Source: Irineochytrium annulatum
Lineage: Eukaryota > Chytridiomycota > Chytridiomycetes > Chytridiales > Chytridiaceae
Assembly: GCA_027600665.1 (NCBI GenBank)
Contig: JADGJL010000607.1
Location: 1 to 17,357 of the forward strand
Length of the DNA stretch: 17,357 bases
Direction: 5' to 3'
Translations under genes and position numbers: made by a program
Notes under the pieces: model-generated
Databases searched by the model: none
Told to the model about the DNA's origin: nothing
What the model saw: only the letters and a program-made list of their open reading frames with translations
Shown: in pieces, positions 8,456 through 17,357 of the stretch
Position numbering within the stretch: the first letter of the stretch is position 1
How the letters are laid out: each line of letters opens with the position of its first letter

Positions 8456-8789
8456 AGGCAAGTTTTTAAGTTCTGTGCCTGCCGACAGCCATGCTTATTA
8501 AGTTGTGATACCAATTTTCTTCACCTGTGAAAGAATACATAACAGCTGGTTTTCCTGTTAAAAGCATACATAACAGCTTGTAAACCATGCTAACCGGCAA
8601 AGGGTTCACATTATCCCTAATCCAAGAAAAATTGAATGAATTTACGTAGGTTTCTGTCTGGATGCAACATAGGATTCCTCCTTCCGTTGGCGCCAGAGCG
8701 ATCGAAGTGCGAAGTTGTCAACTTCGCTTTCATTACCTCTAGGTTCACAACTCCGGCTTCCTTGTCACGATCCAGCGCCCTTCCCAACG
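8456..8789. other. Intergenic region with a 31-bp-period direct repeat
   Basis: The 334 bp between the glucoamylase stop and the GCFC-protein ATG hold no gene. The GC content falls compared with the coding flanks. Two nearly identical copies of a 19-bp unit lie at 8531-8549 and 8562-8580. The right part should contain the promoter of the downstream gene; no recognisable core promoter element was found. Confidence 0.45.
8531..8580. repeat. Two-copy direct repeat sharing the 13-bp core atacataacagct
   Basis: The 13-bp core occurs exactly at 8535-8547 and again at 8566-8578, with AAG before each copy and a G two bases after, so 17 of 19 bases agree across the unit. The period is 31 bp. It could be a small tandem duplication or a pair of regulatory-protein sites upstream of the GCFC gene. 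Confidence 0.6.
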
Positions 8790-11300
8790 ATGTTTGTGAA
8801 GCGGAAACCGAAGAAAAAGGCCCAACGGATCATCTTGGCCGACGACGACCCGGACAACGACAACGACAATGAGGACGCGCTGAATGCGGCGAACGCCAAC
8901 GCTCCACCCTCGGACGCCGGGAAGCCGGACGCAGTCGCCGCAGCAAAGAAGCCTAAGAGGAAGCCCGCCGACGCGAAGAAAGCCGTCATCAGTTTCGGCG
9001 ATGATGAGGACGACACCGAGGCTGCGTCCTTCAAAGTCATCAAGTCCTCGACCAGCAGGAAGATGCAACGGGGCACTTTGAATTGGCAGGCCGCCCTCAG
9101 CGATGCAGTGAATTTCTCTGGCGCGGGTGGGATGTCGCGCGCCGGAACTGTCGCCGGACCGACAGCATCTTTGTCTTCATACTCGAAGGAGGACCTAGAG
9201 ATACTGGCCAGAAGCCAAACAAAACGGCCGGACCAGCCGTTGGGGGATGATCCGGAGTTGATGGAAATGGTGGCGGAGCCCGTGAGGATCCCTGACGACA
9301 GCGAGATCCACGCGCTCCGGCAGATCAGGGTGGAGAGGCGGAAAAGGGGCGCCGCTGGGGGTGGTGGTGCCGGTGGCGCAGCGGAGGACGGGGATTTCAT
9401 ATCATTGAACGGGAAGCCGAAGAAGGCCAATGAGAGCCGGCTCGTAACAGAGGATCAAGAGATCGAGGGCGAGGAGGCGTTCGAGGACTACGAGGAGGAT
9501 CGTATCACGTTTGGGAACCAGGCGTCAAAGGAGGGTGAGAAGGGAAAACGGACGAAGGAGATACAGGATATGTTGGCGGGGACGTACCTAGGCGAGAGAA
9601 ATGAGGACGAGGACGACGTGCTGCGGGATTGGGAGCAGCAGAGGGTCCGGGAGTCGAAGGGGAGGGCCGATCCGCGTGCTACGAACTACTACAAGGACGG
9701 CGGCTACACGGCGCTGCCCGACGTTGCAAGTACGGGGTTTTTTTTTGGTTTAAAAGGAGTGTCGTATCTAACGTTACGGTTCCATCGAATTTGTACTAGT
9801 TCCCACCGCCACCCGCCTCATTACCTCCGACAAGGTTTACTCCCGCCTTGACGAGCAAATCCGGTTGCTTGAAACCGATCTCGCAGACCAACGTCGCGCA
9901 TCCGAACACCACGTGGCATCCCTCGCGACGAGCAAGGAGGATGTCATTAAGCTTGAGGCTGACTTGAAGGCTGCCTCGGAGCGGTACACGTACTTCCAGG
10001 AGCTGATGGCGTTTATGAGCACACTTGCCGGGTTCCTGGACGCTAAGACGGCGGCCGTAACAGAGCTCGAGAAGCAATTTCATGCGGCGTGTCTGGAGGC
10101 GTCGGAGGCGGCAAGGATTGAGAAGTTTGCGAGGATCGATAAGCTGTTGGCGGCTTTCACGATGTGGAATGTTGATGTGGATATGGAGGAGGCGGAGAGG
10201 GTGGTAGATGGAGCTGGCGCAGCGAATGGGACGGGAGTGCAGCATCCGTCGGTACTGCGGATACGGACGTTTAAGGGTGAGTAGTCTTTTTGTAGTTTTT
10301 GTAGAACCTCTCCCCGAAATACTCATAATTGATTTTATTCCAGAGTCCGTGCCGGAAAAGAGAACGATCCTCTTCGAGGACGTCCTGAAGCAGTTTCGAA
10401 ATCTCGACACCATTCGCGCCGTCTTCCTGCAATGGAAGTCGCGCTTTGGAGCGGATTACAACCGCAGCTTCGCCGGTCTCGGCTTCCCTTCCGTCGTCGC
10501 CCTTTTCATCCGATGCGACCTACTGGCATGGGAGCCATTCTCCGAGCCCCTCGATATCTCCAAATTTCCTTGGCATCGGATGCTAGAGGACGGCCAGCTG
10601 GAAGATGGAGGGGAAGAGGACACGCCTTTGCTAATGCGGGCCGTCCAAAAGGGCCTGTTCCCGCGCGTCCGGATGATGGTGGACACGCTGGACGTGTTCT
10701 TCAGACCACAGGTGGCCGCCTGCGCGAAGCTCCTACGCGACTTGGAGGACTACGCGCCGCTGGACTCGAAGCCGTTTCAAGGAATTGTGACGTCGGTGTA
10801 TAACCACGTTGATGGGATTGTTGTGGGTGTCACGGGGAAGACGGCCGCGGTGACGCAAACGGTTGCGGCGAGCGATGCGATGCTGTCGGCAAGGGATGCG
10901 TGGTTTAAAGAAGTTATGGAGGTGTGTTACATGTTTCAATCTCAACGCAGAGCTGAGCGTTTATTAGCTATTCAGGAACCTCCTGCTTCTTTCCCCCTAT
11001 GTTGGGCGCGCCGCGGTGCAGACATGGGGCGGCATGCTCATCAACCAGCACGTCGTGCCGCTCCTTGGAGGTTCGCTTCAGCGCGCCGAGGACGTGGACA
11101 AGTTTGAGGAGATCATGTCGGCCATTCCGGCAAATTGGTCTGCCGGCTTCGACATTACCGTAGTCCAGTTCCACATGCTTGATTTCGCCAAAAAGTTTCC
11201 GAAGTGAGTTTTGACGAAGTTGCGACAACATTTTGCGGATTGCTAACCTTCGCTCAGTCCTCTTCGGATAGCGGCTCTTTTAGCAAAATGTCGGCGATGA
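8790..11300 (+). CDS. PAXBP1: GCFC-domain protein (PAXBP1/GCFC2 family), spliceosome-associated
   Basis: Five exons (8790-9729, 9800-10276, 10344-10921, 10968-11203, 11258-11300) join into 757 residues, close to human GCFC2 and shorter than PAXBP1. Family members act in the nucleus and are linked to pre-mRNA splicing and intron-lariat complexes. The N terminus is a basic/acidic disordered region (KRKPKKKAQRI, then a D/N cluster). The conserved motif follows: VISFGDDEDDTEAASFKVIK and SSTSRKM near residues 70-95. Residues about 320-400 look coiled-coil (SDKVYSRLDEQIRLLE, SERYTYFQELMAFMS). The GCFC domain runs from about 474 (LFEDVLKQFRNLDTIRAVFL, FLQWKSRFGADYNRSF, LFRNLLLLSPY) to near the end, NPLRIAALLAKCRR. 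ATG 8790 is the first in this frame. Introns are 46-70 nt. The third acceptor (10967) was chosen because it restores LFRNLL; a nearby alternative after TTCAG is possible. The gene converges on the lipase. Confidence 0.9.
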
Positions 11301-11632
11301 TGGCATATCTATAATGACGCGGCACGTCGGACCTACGACGACCTAACCCCGAACCAAAAACGGGCGAGTCCTACACAAGCGACATCCAAAGGCTCATGCG
11401 AGCAACGCCTTTTGCATGCGCGTCGGCACGATGTCCTCTTGTAGTTCATAAAGGGAACGCGCCTTTGCTTTCGCCAACGTGGGGCAGAAGATACAGCAAA
11501 TGAATGTTCTTAATCTTGATGATAGTAATATGCAAATACACCTGCATGCGTGAGATACGATAAAAAAAAATGTCCCTCCCTAACAATCCTCTCTCCACGT
11601 GCCGTCAGAAAAAGGCGGATAAATACGAGAAT
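11301..11632. other. Convergent intergenic region, no gene seen
   Basis: These 332 bp lie between the stops of the GCFC gene and the lipase gene and should hold both 3' ends. A run of nine A follows gat at about 11563, and GCATGCG occurs twice (near 11415 and 11544). I found no tRNA-like, coding or strong hairpin structure. Confidence 0.45.
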
Positions 11633-13081
11633 TCACGACAATTCAATTCGTTCGACGAAATCTGACACGACAATTCGGGCGACTAGATACGCCGATTCGG
11701 TCGCCATGAGCTTCACCCTCGGAGGCTGCAAGGGTGACACCTTCCCAACGAGCAGTGCGTGGATGCCCGTCCGATGCAATCCCGACGGGATGGACAAATG
11801 TAGGTTCACCCTCCTCCAATTCGCCGAAGCCTTCATCAGATCCCTCGCCAGCTTCGTCGGGATCAGCAAGTCCGCCTCGCTATCCGGCATCCACGTCTGA
11901 TCCGAGTAGTGATTCTTCCCATTCCCGTTATCGCTGGCGTGATGAAAATGAAACTTCGTCGTCGGCATGGTGAAGGGCTCCTCGGCGTGATGCATTGAGC
12001 CTTTTGGACTGGCGCCGAGGTCCTCGCCAATCCCTTTCGTGAGGAGGTCACGCATCTCTGGAGGAGTTTTGTCAGAGAGGCGGAAGAGGGGGAGTTGGTC
12101 GACGGGCTTGTCGGAGGGGAAGTGGGAAACGGAGTGGATTTTCATGTCGGCCTCTTCGCCGATAGTGGGGGAGAGAGGGTTGTGGGAACATATGGCAGAG
12201 GAGGAGAAGCCGACCTGAGGACCAGAACGTTAACATGGAACATTGAGAAATAAGGTAGACTCACCAACATATCCCCCTCAACGGCTGACACAAGCGTGCA
12301 CTTGAACATGCCTAGTGTCTGCATAAAGGCGCTGCTAGGGTCCCCCATCTCGAACAAGATCGGCCTGCTCCCCTCCGCATGCACGCCACCCTCTGCAGTC
12401 AGGCTCTCCCTCCCGCCATTATCCAGAAAAAGCAGCTCCCTCCCTGTCTGCCCTACACCCCCCAGATGCCCAATCATCTCGATGGCTGCGCTCCAGATCT
12501 TCTTAGCCCAATCATTCCCGTCGCTCACGCGACGGACGCCCATATGCGGCGTGCTGACCGCTATATACGACATGGGGACGAGTGGTCCAAACCGATCCCG
12601 CTTCGCGTCCACGGCGAGCCAAAGGGACGTCTCTGGTGAACCCTCACGATCCATTAGCAGCGGAAGCGCGTATCGCCCAATGAGCCCTCCCAAGCTGTGT
12701 CCCACGATTGAAATGTGGAGTTGATAACGAGGTCCATGGGGCAAGGAGGGCTCAATCGTCGTCTCGAACCACCGGACGACCTCGCGGGAGAGGCGGTCGC
12801 CCATGGCCCGGAGCCCCAGGTGGGTCTCAAAGCCCTGTGTGGCGGCAGACTTGAGGTTGAAAAGCAAAGGGCGGGAGTCCACCTCCGCTCCCACGCTGGC
12901 CAGTTCATCGAATTGGTGGCCGAGTCCGACCTGCCATGTGCCAGAGGCGTCAGCGAAGGTCGAGCACTAGGATGGATCTGGCAGCGTACGATACCTCGAA
13001 CTGATCCCAATCGCTTTGAAAGCCGTGAGTGCCGTTGATGGAGACGACCGCCAGGATCGGCCGCGGCTTGGCCTCCTCCAT
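11633..13081 (-). CDS. DUF676-type serine lipase/esterase (alpha/beta hydrolase)
   Basis: Three exons (13081-12995, 12930-12265, 12214-11633) give 444 residues. The family (yeast ROG1-like and relatives) hydrolyses acyl esters of lipids; the substrate here is unknown. The oxyanion-side motif NGTHGFQSDW lies at 16-25. The nucleophile elbow is GHSLGG at 106-111, with Ser108 the predicted catalytic residue. ALPLL and VSTPHMGVRR follow, as in the family. IHALLVGK near residue 403 probably carries the catalytic His. Both introns are GT-AG (64 and 50 nt) and sit between codons. No signal peptide or membrane segment is evident, so it is probably cytosolic or lipid-droplet/membrane-peripheral. The start at 13081 was chosen over a longer frame to 13324, because that extension lies opposite metaxin exons and has no family resemblance. 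Residues after about 415 have no clear counterpart. Confidence 0.87.
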
Positions 13082-13149
13082 CGTTGCTGGTGAAAAGACT
13101 TCCGAAAATCGGCAAACGCTGAATCGAGGAGGAGGTGTGGCCTGAACGG
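13082..13149. promoter_or_regulatory. Bidirectional promoter region between lipase and metaxin genes
   Basis: The two divergent ATG codons are only 68 bp apart. Both promoters must lie in this gap or overlap the coding regions. A purine-rich patch (gaatcgaggaggaggtgtgg) at about 13122-13141 precedes the metaxin start. No TATA or CCAAT box was seen. The assignment rests on gene geometry. Confidence 0.4.
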
Positions 13150-14523
13150 ATGAGCGAACCTCTCGAGCTGTTCGCGTGGGGCCCGGCATTTGACCTGCCG
13201 TCATGGGATCCGGGATGCCTTGCAGTGCAGGTATCGCGGTCGCACGATTCCGTGGCTGGGAACTGACCGACTTCGTTGCTAGGCGTATCTCCAGTTCGCA
13301 GGCGCGGACTGGGTCGTCAGCCATTGCAGCAGCGCCAGCGTGTCACCGACAGGTGGGTTCGAGGAGGATCATTGATGTTCGACTGACTCTTGCCGCCAGG
13401 CGAGCTGCCAATGCTTCGTGATGGCATTCGGCCCATCGCGGGCTCGGCATACATCATCTCCTACTTGAAAAAGAAGGTTGGCGCTGTCATTCTCGTCCCG
13501 GTGTAATAATGACAAATACAGGGCCTCGATCTCGACACCCACCTGTCCCCAACGGAGGCAGCCGAATGCCTGAGGTCGGCTTCGCTATCCACAACATGCA
13601 TTGACGCGTTTCTCAAAACAGCTACTCGTCTTTGATCGAGGACAAGCTCTACGACGCGCTGCTCTTTAATCGGTGGCTGGACGCGGAGAACTTCGCCCGA
13701 TCCACGCGCCCGATGATGGCCAAGACGCTGCCGTGGGTGACGAGGTATCACGTTCCCACGCAGTTGCGTCAGAAGGCGCAGAGCCGGCTGAAAAGGTATC
13801 GGATCATGCTGGACGTGGACGGGGAGGCCGTAAATGAGGTTAGATCGAAAATCGTTGTTTTTGCGTCTGACACTTATAAAGGTTTATCTGATGGCCCGCG
13901 ACATCTTCAAATCCCTGGCCGCGAAGCTTGGGGACAAGCCCTTCTTCATGGGGACACAGTAAGCTTCCATACTCCCCCTTTACGCTACTGACTTCCTCAG
14001 CCCTACCTCCCTTGACGCCATAGCCTTCGGCCACCTCTCCATGCATGCGATCCCCTCCCTTAAAAATCCCCGACTCTTCTCCATCCTCACATTCGAGTTC
14101 CCCACCTTGATTGCCTACTGCGACCGCGTCCAGAAGTCCCTTTTCGCCACGCCCCCGAAATTGTCCCCCAACATCCGGCCCGTCTCTTTTCTCTCGGACG
14201 TCGTCCAGCGGCCGTCCCACTATGCTCGAGAGGCATGGACCGTAGTTGCGCGGTGGGGTGCGAAATTCACCAGCGAGCCTAGCAACGGCGGCGGGAGCGG
14301 GGTGGAGACGGGAGCGGACGGAGCTAGTGGGGCGACGGATAAGGAAAAGAAGAAGAGTTCAGAGAGCGAGGAGCTTGTCAGGGCGGAGCGGAGGGAGGCG
14401 TTCTACCGGCTGCTATCGGCTGTGAGCGCGGTGGCGGCCTTCGGCGCATATGTGGCGTATCAGGGAATCATTAGGATAGAGACGGTGGATGGGGACGTTG
14501 GGGAGGAGGAGGAAGCAGCATGA
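13150..14523 (+). CDS. MTX1: Metaxin/SAM37-family subunit of the mitochondrial outer-membrane sorting machinery
   Basis: Seven exons (13150-13230, 13283-13352, 13400-13476, 13522-13574, 13622-13838, 13882-13958, 14001-14523) join into 365 residues. Metaxins belong to the SAM complex, which inserts beta-barrel proteins into the mitochondrial outer membrane. The N-terminal thioredoxin-like half shows LELFAWGPAFDLPSWDPGCL, AYLQFAGADWVV, SPTGELPMLRDG and SAYIISYLKKK. The GST-C-like half shows SLIEDKLYDALLFNRWLD and PFFMGTHPTSLDAIAFGHLS, the most diagnostic metaxin motif, then LTFEFPTLIAYCDRV. A Gly/Ser/Lys-rich linker follows, then one hydrophobic helix (about 329-349, LLSAVSAVAAFGAYVAY), fitting a C-terminal outer-membrane anchor with a short acidic tail. 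All six introns are 42-52 nt with CTGAC-like branch sites. It converges on NAA25 with 92 bp between stops. Confidence 0.94.
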
Positions 14524-14615
14524 GACATACTGGGCTATTGTTTTATTACTGTTAGCTACGGATGGTACGCGCATCGCGTAAGGTATAATAAGATGCTTAT
14601 TGCCTATCTAAAATA
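14524..14615. other. Short convergent intergenic region
   Basis: These 92 bp separate the stops of metaxin (+) and NAA25 (-). The stretch is AT-rich (ttgttttattactgttag near 14536-14553) and must carry the polyadenylation signals of both genes. It is short enough that the two transcripts probably overlap at their 3' ends. Confidence 0.4.
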
Positions 14616-17357
14616 TCACGCGTATGAGGCTGTCTTCAGGCACTTTTGATAGTACTGCACAACGTCATCCCAACTGTCTGTTATCGTCTCCATGACCTTC
14701 TCGACGCCCTTAAAGATAAAGTTAGACTTACGTAGTCGATGATGGCACCTTGCAACGAACCTGCTCATCCCCCAATATCGATGTCCGTCCACTTCTCCAC
14801 TTGCCTTCCTTCAAAGTCTCTAACACCAACTTTAAGAAAGAAGATAGCTTCTGCCCGAATGCCTTCATCTCCTTCTTCAACGTGTCAGTGATCTTTCGCG
14901 TCGACTTCCTCTCATTCGCGCACTGGGTACCGATGTGCAGATACGCGAACGCCTGAAACATACATTATTAAGAAGGAAGCGCCGCATCAGGCACCAAAGT
15001 TACCTCGAAAAGGGAGTGGACCGGCTCGAGGGTCGATATTGTCGGATGCCATTGATCGGATTTAAGCTCGTCCTCTAATCGCTGTCGGGCCGCTACATCC
15101 CTTTTAGTATTTGAAAAAGCCATTAAGCTTACCCTTGACAGGGGCGAGCACAGCATCGATTTTATTTTCTATTAAATCCGGATTTTGCAGCAACGCATAC
15201 ACGTCCATCAACGCCTTAGACGCCAGCGCCGCACCGTCTTCCTCTTGTTTCGTGACGTCCCTTAGGCTCTCGAGCAACGACGGGCTGTGCTCGTTCCTGA
15301 TCATCGTCCGGAGGACAAGCGGGATCAACCCATGCCGCTGAAGCCAAAGTTTCTTTTTTCCCCAAATTAAATTCTGTAGCTTCCTCATCAGATAGCATAC
15401 CCGCTCAACGGGACATCTCCTGCCCCGTATCTTTTCCAAGATCCCCGTGCCGTCACTTGACCAGTAATCGACGATCGTGATGTCGCGGTTGTCGCTCAGC
15501 TCCTCCACGTCGACCATCAGGTGCCGTATTGAGTCCTGCTCGATCGCCTCCACGAAAGCGTGCAGGTCCGGGAAGTCCCATGCGCGTTTGAATACCTCGG
15601 CCCGCATAACCTGCCTCACGGTGATGGCTTTTTGAAGGGAGGTGTTAAGCCTATTCCGGAAGTCGAGGAATTCGGGGATCTGATGAGGACGAAATTGTTC
15701 AACGAGGTGTAGTGAAGCGAGAAGTGTACCTTGGAATACGTTCCGAATTTATACGCTTGCACAATCATTTCCGGTGTCTTCGAGAGAACGCTTAATTAGC
15801 GGTCTGACTCAAATACGAGTTATCTCTCGTACCTCTAACTCGTTGCTCCTGTAAAGCGTAAGCGTGTTCACAAACACGGGAAGAGACGCATTTGCCGGCG
15901 CGATAACCTCCAGCTCATCGGCAAACAGGTGCCTTAAGGACCATACATAAGCAACCCTTCCTTTCTACAAAACGTGCAACATACGTAAGCGTGTCATGCA
16001 ATATCTGCTTAACGTCCAGACTCTGCGCATTCGACACGACGGGCTTATAAGATCCCAGCTGCAAGTATAGCCGAATCAACAGAATCTTAAACTGGAAGTT
16101 GTACGTGCTCTTAGCCAACGCTCTCTCGACCAAGGTTATCGCGTCGTATACGAGGTACTGCGTCGCGTCGCTGCTGGGTGATTTTGACCAGAGCTCGATA
16201 ATGGCGTGGGCCGCGAGGATCAGGCAGTCGTCCCCATATTGGCGCTCGGTTTTGACGAGGTCCTTGCCTGTTCCGGTAGCGCGGTCAGTAACGGCAAGGT
16301 TTCGCGTACGAACCGAGCTCAAGAGCAAAGTCGTAGAAGGACCGCATGCGCGCAACGTATGCCGACAACGCGTCCATCGTGTCCGGCGGGCCCGCGTAAA
16401 ACTCTGTCTTCGCCCGGTTGACGAGTGCCTTGAACTCGGCGACCACGTCCTCCGATGAAGACGTCGGAACATCCACAACGTTTACCGAGTCCATAATGTC
16501 CACTCTATTCTCCTTCAACGCCTTCAGATACGGCCGCACGTCCTCGAAGCAGCACGACAGTGCCCCAAACGTGTCGAGGTACGCCAACACGAGGGGTTTG
16601 AGTACTTGTGGAGCGCTTCAGTTTTCAACTGAATTAATTGCTTACCAGCAAAGTTCCGCGACCGCAGCTTCAGCTCCAATTCCGCCAAATACGGCCCCCG
16701 CCCACTCTTAACCCCCTTCTTCTCCTGCAGCGACGTGATGAACACTTCCGTGTCCTCCAAATTCACAGATCCGGCCTCATAAATGGCGTCAAATAGGTTT
16801 GTGTAGCTCTTCCAATCCTCGGGGCTTTAAATAAAGCGCTTTAGGTCACTTTTTGCAACGAAGCGCTACTTCGCCTTGACCATCTTCCTAGCCAGCTCCT
16901 TGACCTCTTGGTGCTTCTTCGCTCGCTTCAGAAGCCGCATCTCGATCCTCTGGCGCTCAAAGTCCACTTTACACACTCCGCCTAACGGACCCTGTATCAC
17001 TTTTAACCCGTCCTCCGTCTTATCTTGGCAATCGAGCAGGCTCATATACAGCTGAAGGGCCTCATAGGTGGTAACTTTGCCCTCCTCCGACGCCCGAACC
17101 ATCATTTTCTCGGCCAAAGGAAGGAAGATATTAGCCCCATCGCCTTTAAAGTCTACACCCTTATGTGTTGTTTCGTTAGTGGGTGGGGTTACATCTCTGA
17201 TACGAACCTGCAAGTAGAGACACGTGACTGCCCAAAAGAGATACTTGTCGTTCTTAAACTGTTTGTGCATCTTCAACGCCGCCTTTGAACAATGGTTAAT
17301 GCATGCTAGCCTACCATATCCGCCCAATTTATCACTTTTCCTCCGACCCCCTCCCGC
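14616..17357 (-). CDS. NAA25: NAA25/MDM20, auxiliary subunit of the NatB N-terminal acetyltransferase (N terminus outside window)
   Basis: NAA25 anchors the catalytic NAA20 at the ribosome; NatB acetylates proteins starting Met-Asp, Met-Glu, Met-Asn or Met-Gln. Exons, 5' to 3' on the minus strand, are 17282-16870, 16824-16646, 16604-16314, 16267-15985, 15932-15833, 15777-15730, 15679-15133, 15092-15004, 14952-14761 and 14708-14616, together 744 residues plus stop. A further exon at 17357-17336 is likely. Family motifs include ALKMHKQFKNDKYLFWAV, KMVKANPEDWKSYTNLFDAI, CCFEDVRPYLKAL, YGDDCLILAAHAII, SLDVKQILHDTLTHL, NTLTLYRSNELETPEMIVQA, YKFGTYSKIPEFLDFRNRL, LEDELKSDQWHP and LEPVHSLFEAFAYLHIG. 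Most of the protein is helical-repeat sequence, as in this TPR-like family. About 200 N-terminal residues are missing compared with human NAA25 (972 residues). All introns are 40-55 nt. The last donor is uncertain (CAG|GTTCGT chosen over AAG|GTGCCA; both keep frame). Confidence 0.93.
17283..17335 (-). other. Possible additional NAA25 intron at the window edge
   Basis: The frame upstream of residue run AALKMHKQF stays open to the window edge, but a 53-nt intron fits better: donor AAAA|GTGATA at 17335, a CATTAAC branch-like site and acceptor TTCAAAG ending at 17283. Splicing joins REGVGGK to AALKMHKQF in frame, closer to the family pattern than the read-through ACINHCSK. Too little sequence remains to decide. 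Confidence 0.45.

Noticed and set aside
11301..11632. tRNA gene in the convergent spacer, suggested by a minus-strand GGTTCGGGGTT string
   Set aside because: The string does not match the internal B box well and no matching A box or cloverleaf could be drawn.
13082..13324. N-terminal extension of the lipase frame on the minus strand, beginning MADDPVRACELEIRLATKS
   Set aside because: It runs opposite metaxin exons 1 and 2, whose protein is clearly family-like. The extension shows no lipase similarity, and ATG 13081 begins just before the conserved NGTHGF motif.
14616..17282. Pseudogene or frameshifts in NAA25, suggested by many in-frame stops between conserved blocks
   Set aside because: Every break coincides with a GT-AG intron of 40-55 nt in the correct phase, and the spliced length is an exact multiple of three.
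1..17357. Biosynthetic, defence or mobile-element cluster
   Set aside because: The genes are unrelated housekeeping functions on both strands, with uniform intron style and no transposase, integrase, reverse transcriptase or terminal repeats seen.

Overview
The window is a compact, intron-rich fungal nuclear segment. Spliceosomal introns are 40-70 nt in most genes, with GT-AG ends and CTGAC/CTAAC-like branch sites. The gene content is eukaryotic: calreticulin, metaxin, the NatB subunit NAA25, a GCFC splicing factor, and a glucoamylase with an N-terminal CBM21. A soluble calreticulin ending in HDEL together with a CBM21-first glucoamylase suggests an early-diverging lineage (a chytrid or relative) rather than an ascomycete yeast or mould. 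That placement is inference; nothing here fixes the species.

Layout, left to right. 1-525 (+): C-terminal tail of an unrecognised protein. 721-1320 (-): a stand-alone MoaC-type cyclic pyranopterin monophosphate synthase with a mitochondrial-like presequence. 1400-3634 (+): a 744-residue low-complexity protein with a Q/H/Y-rich region and one membrane segment, divergent from moaC across 79 bp. 4005-5712 (+): calreticulin, seven exons. 6085-8455 (+): CBM21-GH15 glucoamylase, six exons, apparently carrying an N-terminal membrane anchor. 8790-11300 (+): GCFC/PAXBP1-like splicing factor, five exons. 11633-13081 (-): DUF676-type lipase, three exons. 13150-14523 (+): metaxin/SAM37, seven exons, divergent from the lipase across 68 bp. 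14616-17357 (-): NAA25 (NatB auxiliary subunit), at least ten exons, with its N terminus beyond the window.

The genes form no pathway or cluster. They are mainly housekeeping genes of the mitochondrion (moaC, metaxin), ER (calreticulin), nucleus (GCFC) and ribosome-associated cytosol (NAA25), plus a starch/glycogen-degrading enzyme. I rebuilt every exon chain by eye from reading-frame continuity and family motifs. Each spliced chain is an exact multiple of three, which supports the models. I found no mobile element, CRISPR array, tRNA, rRNA or convincing novel system. The points most worth a second look are the membrane-anchored glucoamylase, its GC-AG intron directly after the catalytic-acid motif, the unfused MoaC with an altered active-site loop, and the prion-like membrane protein.
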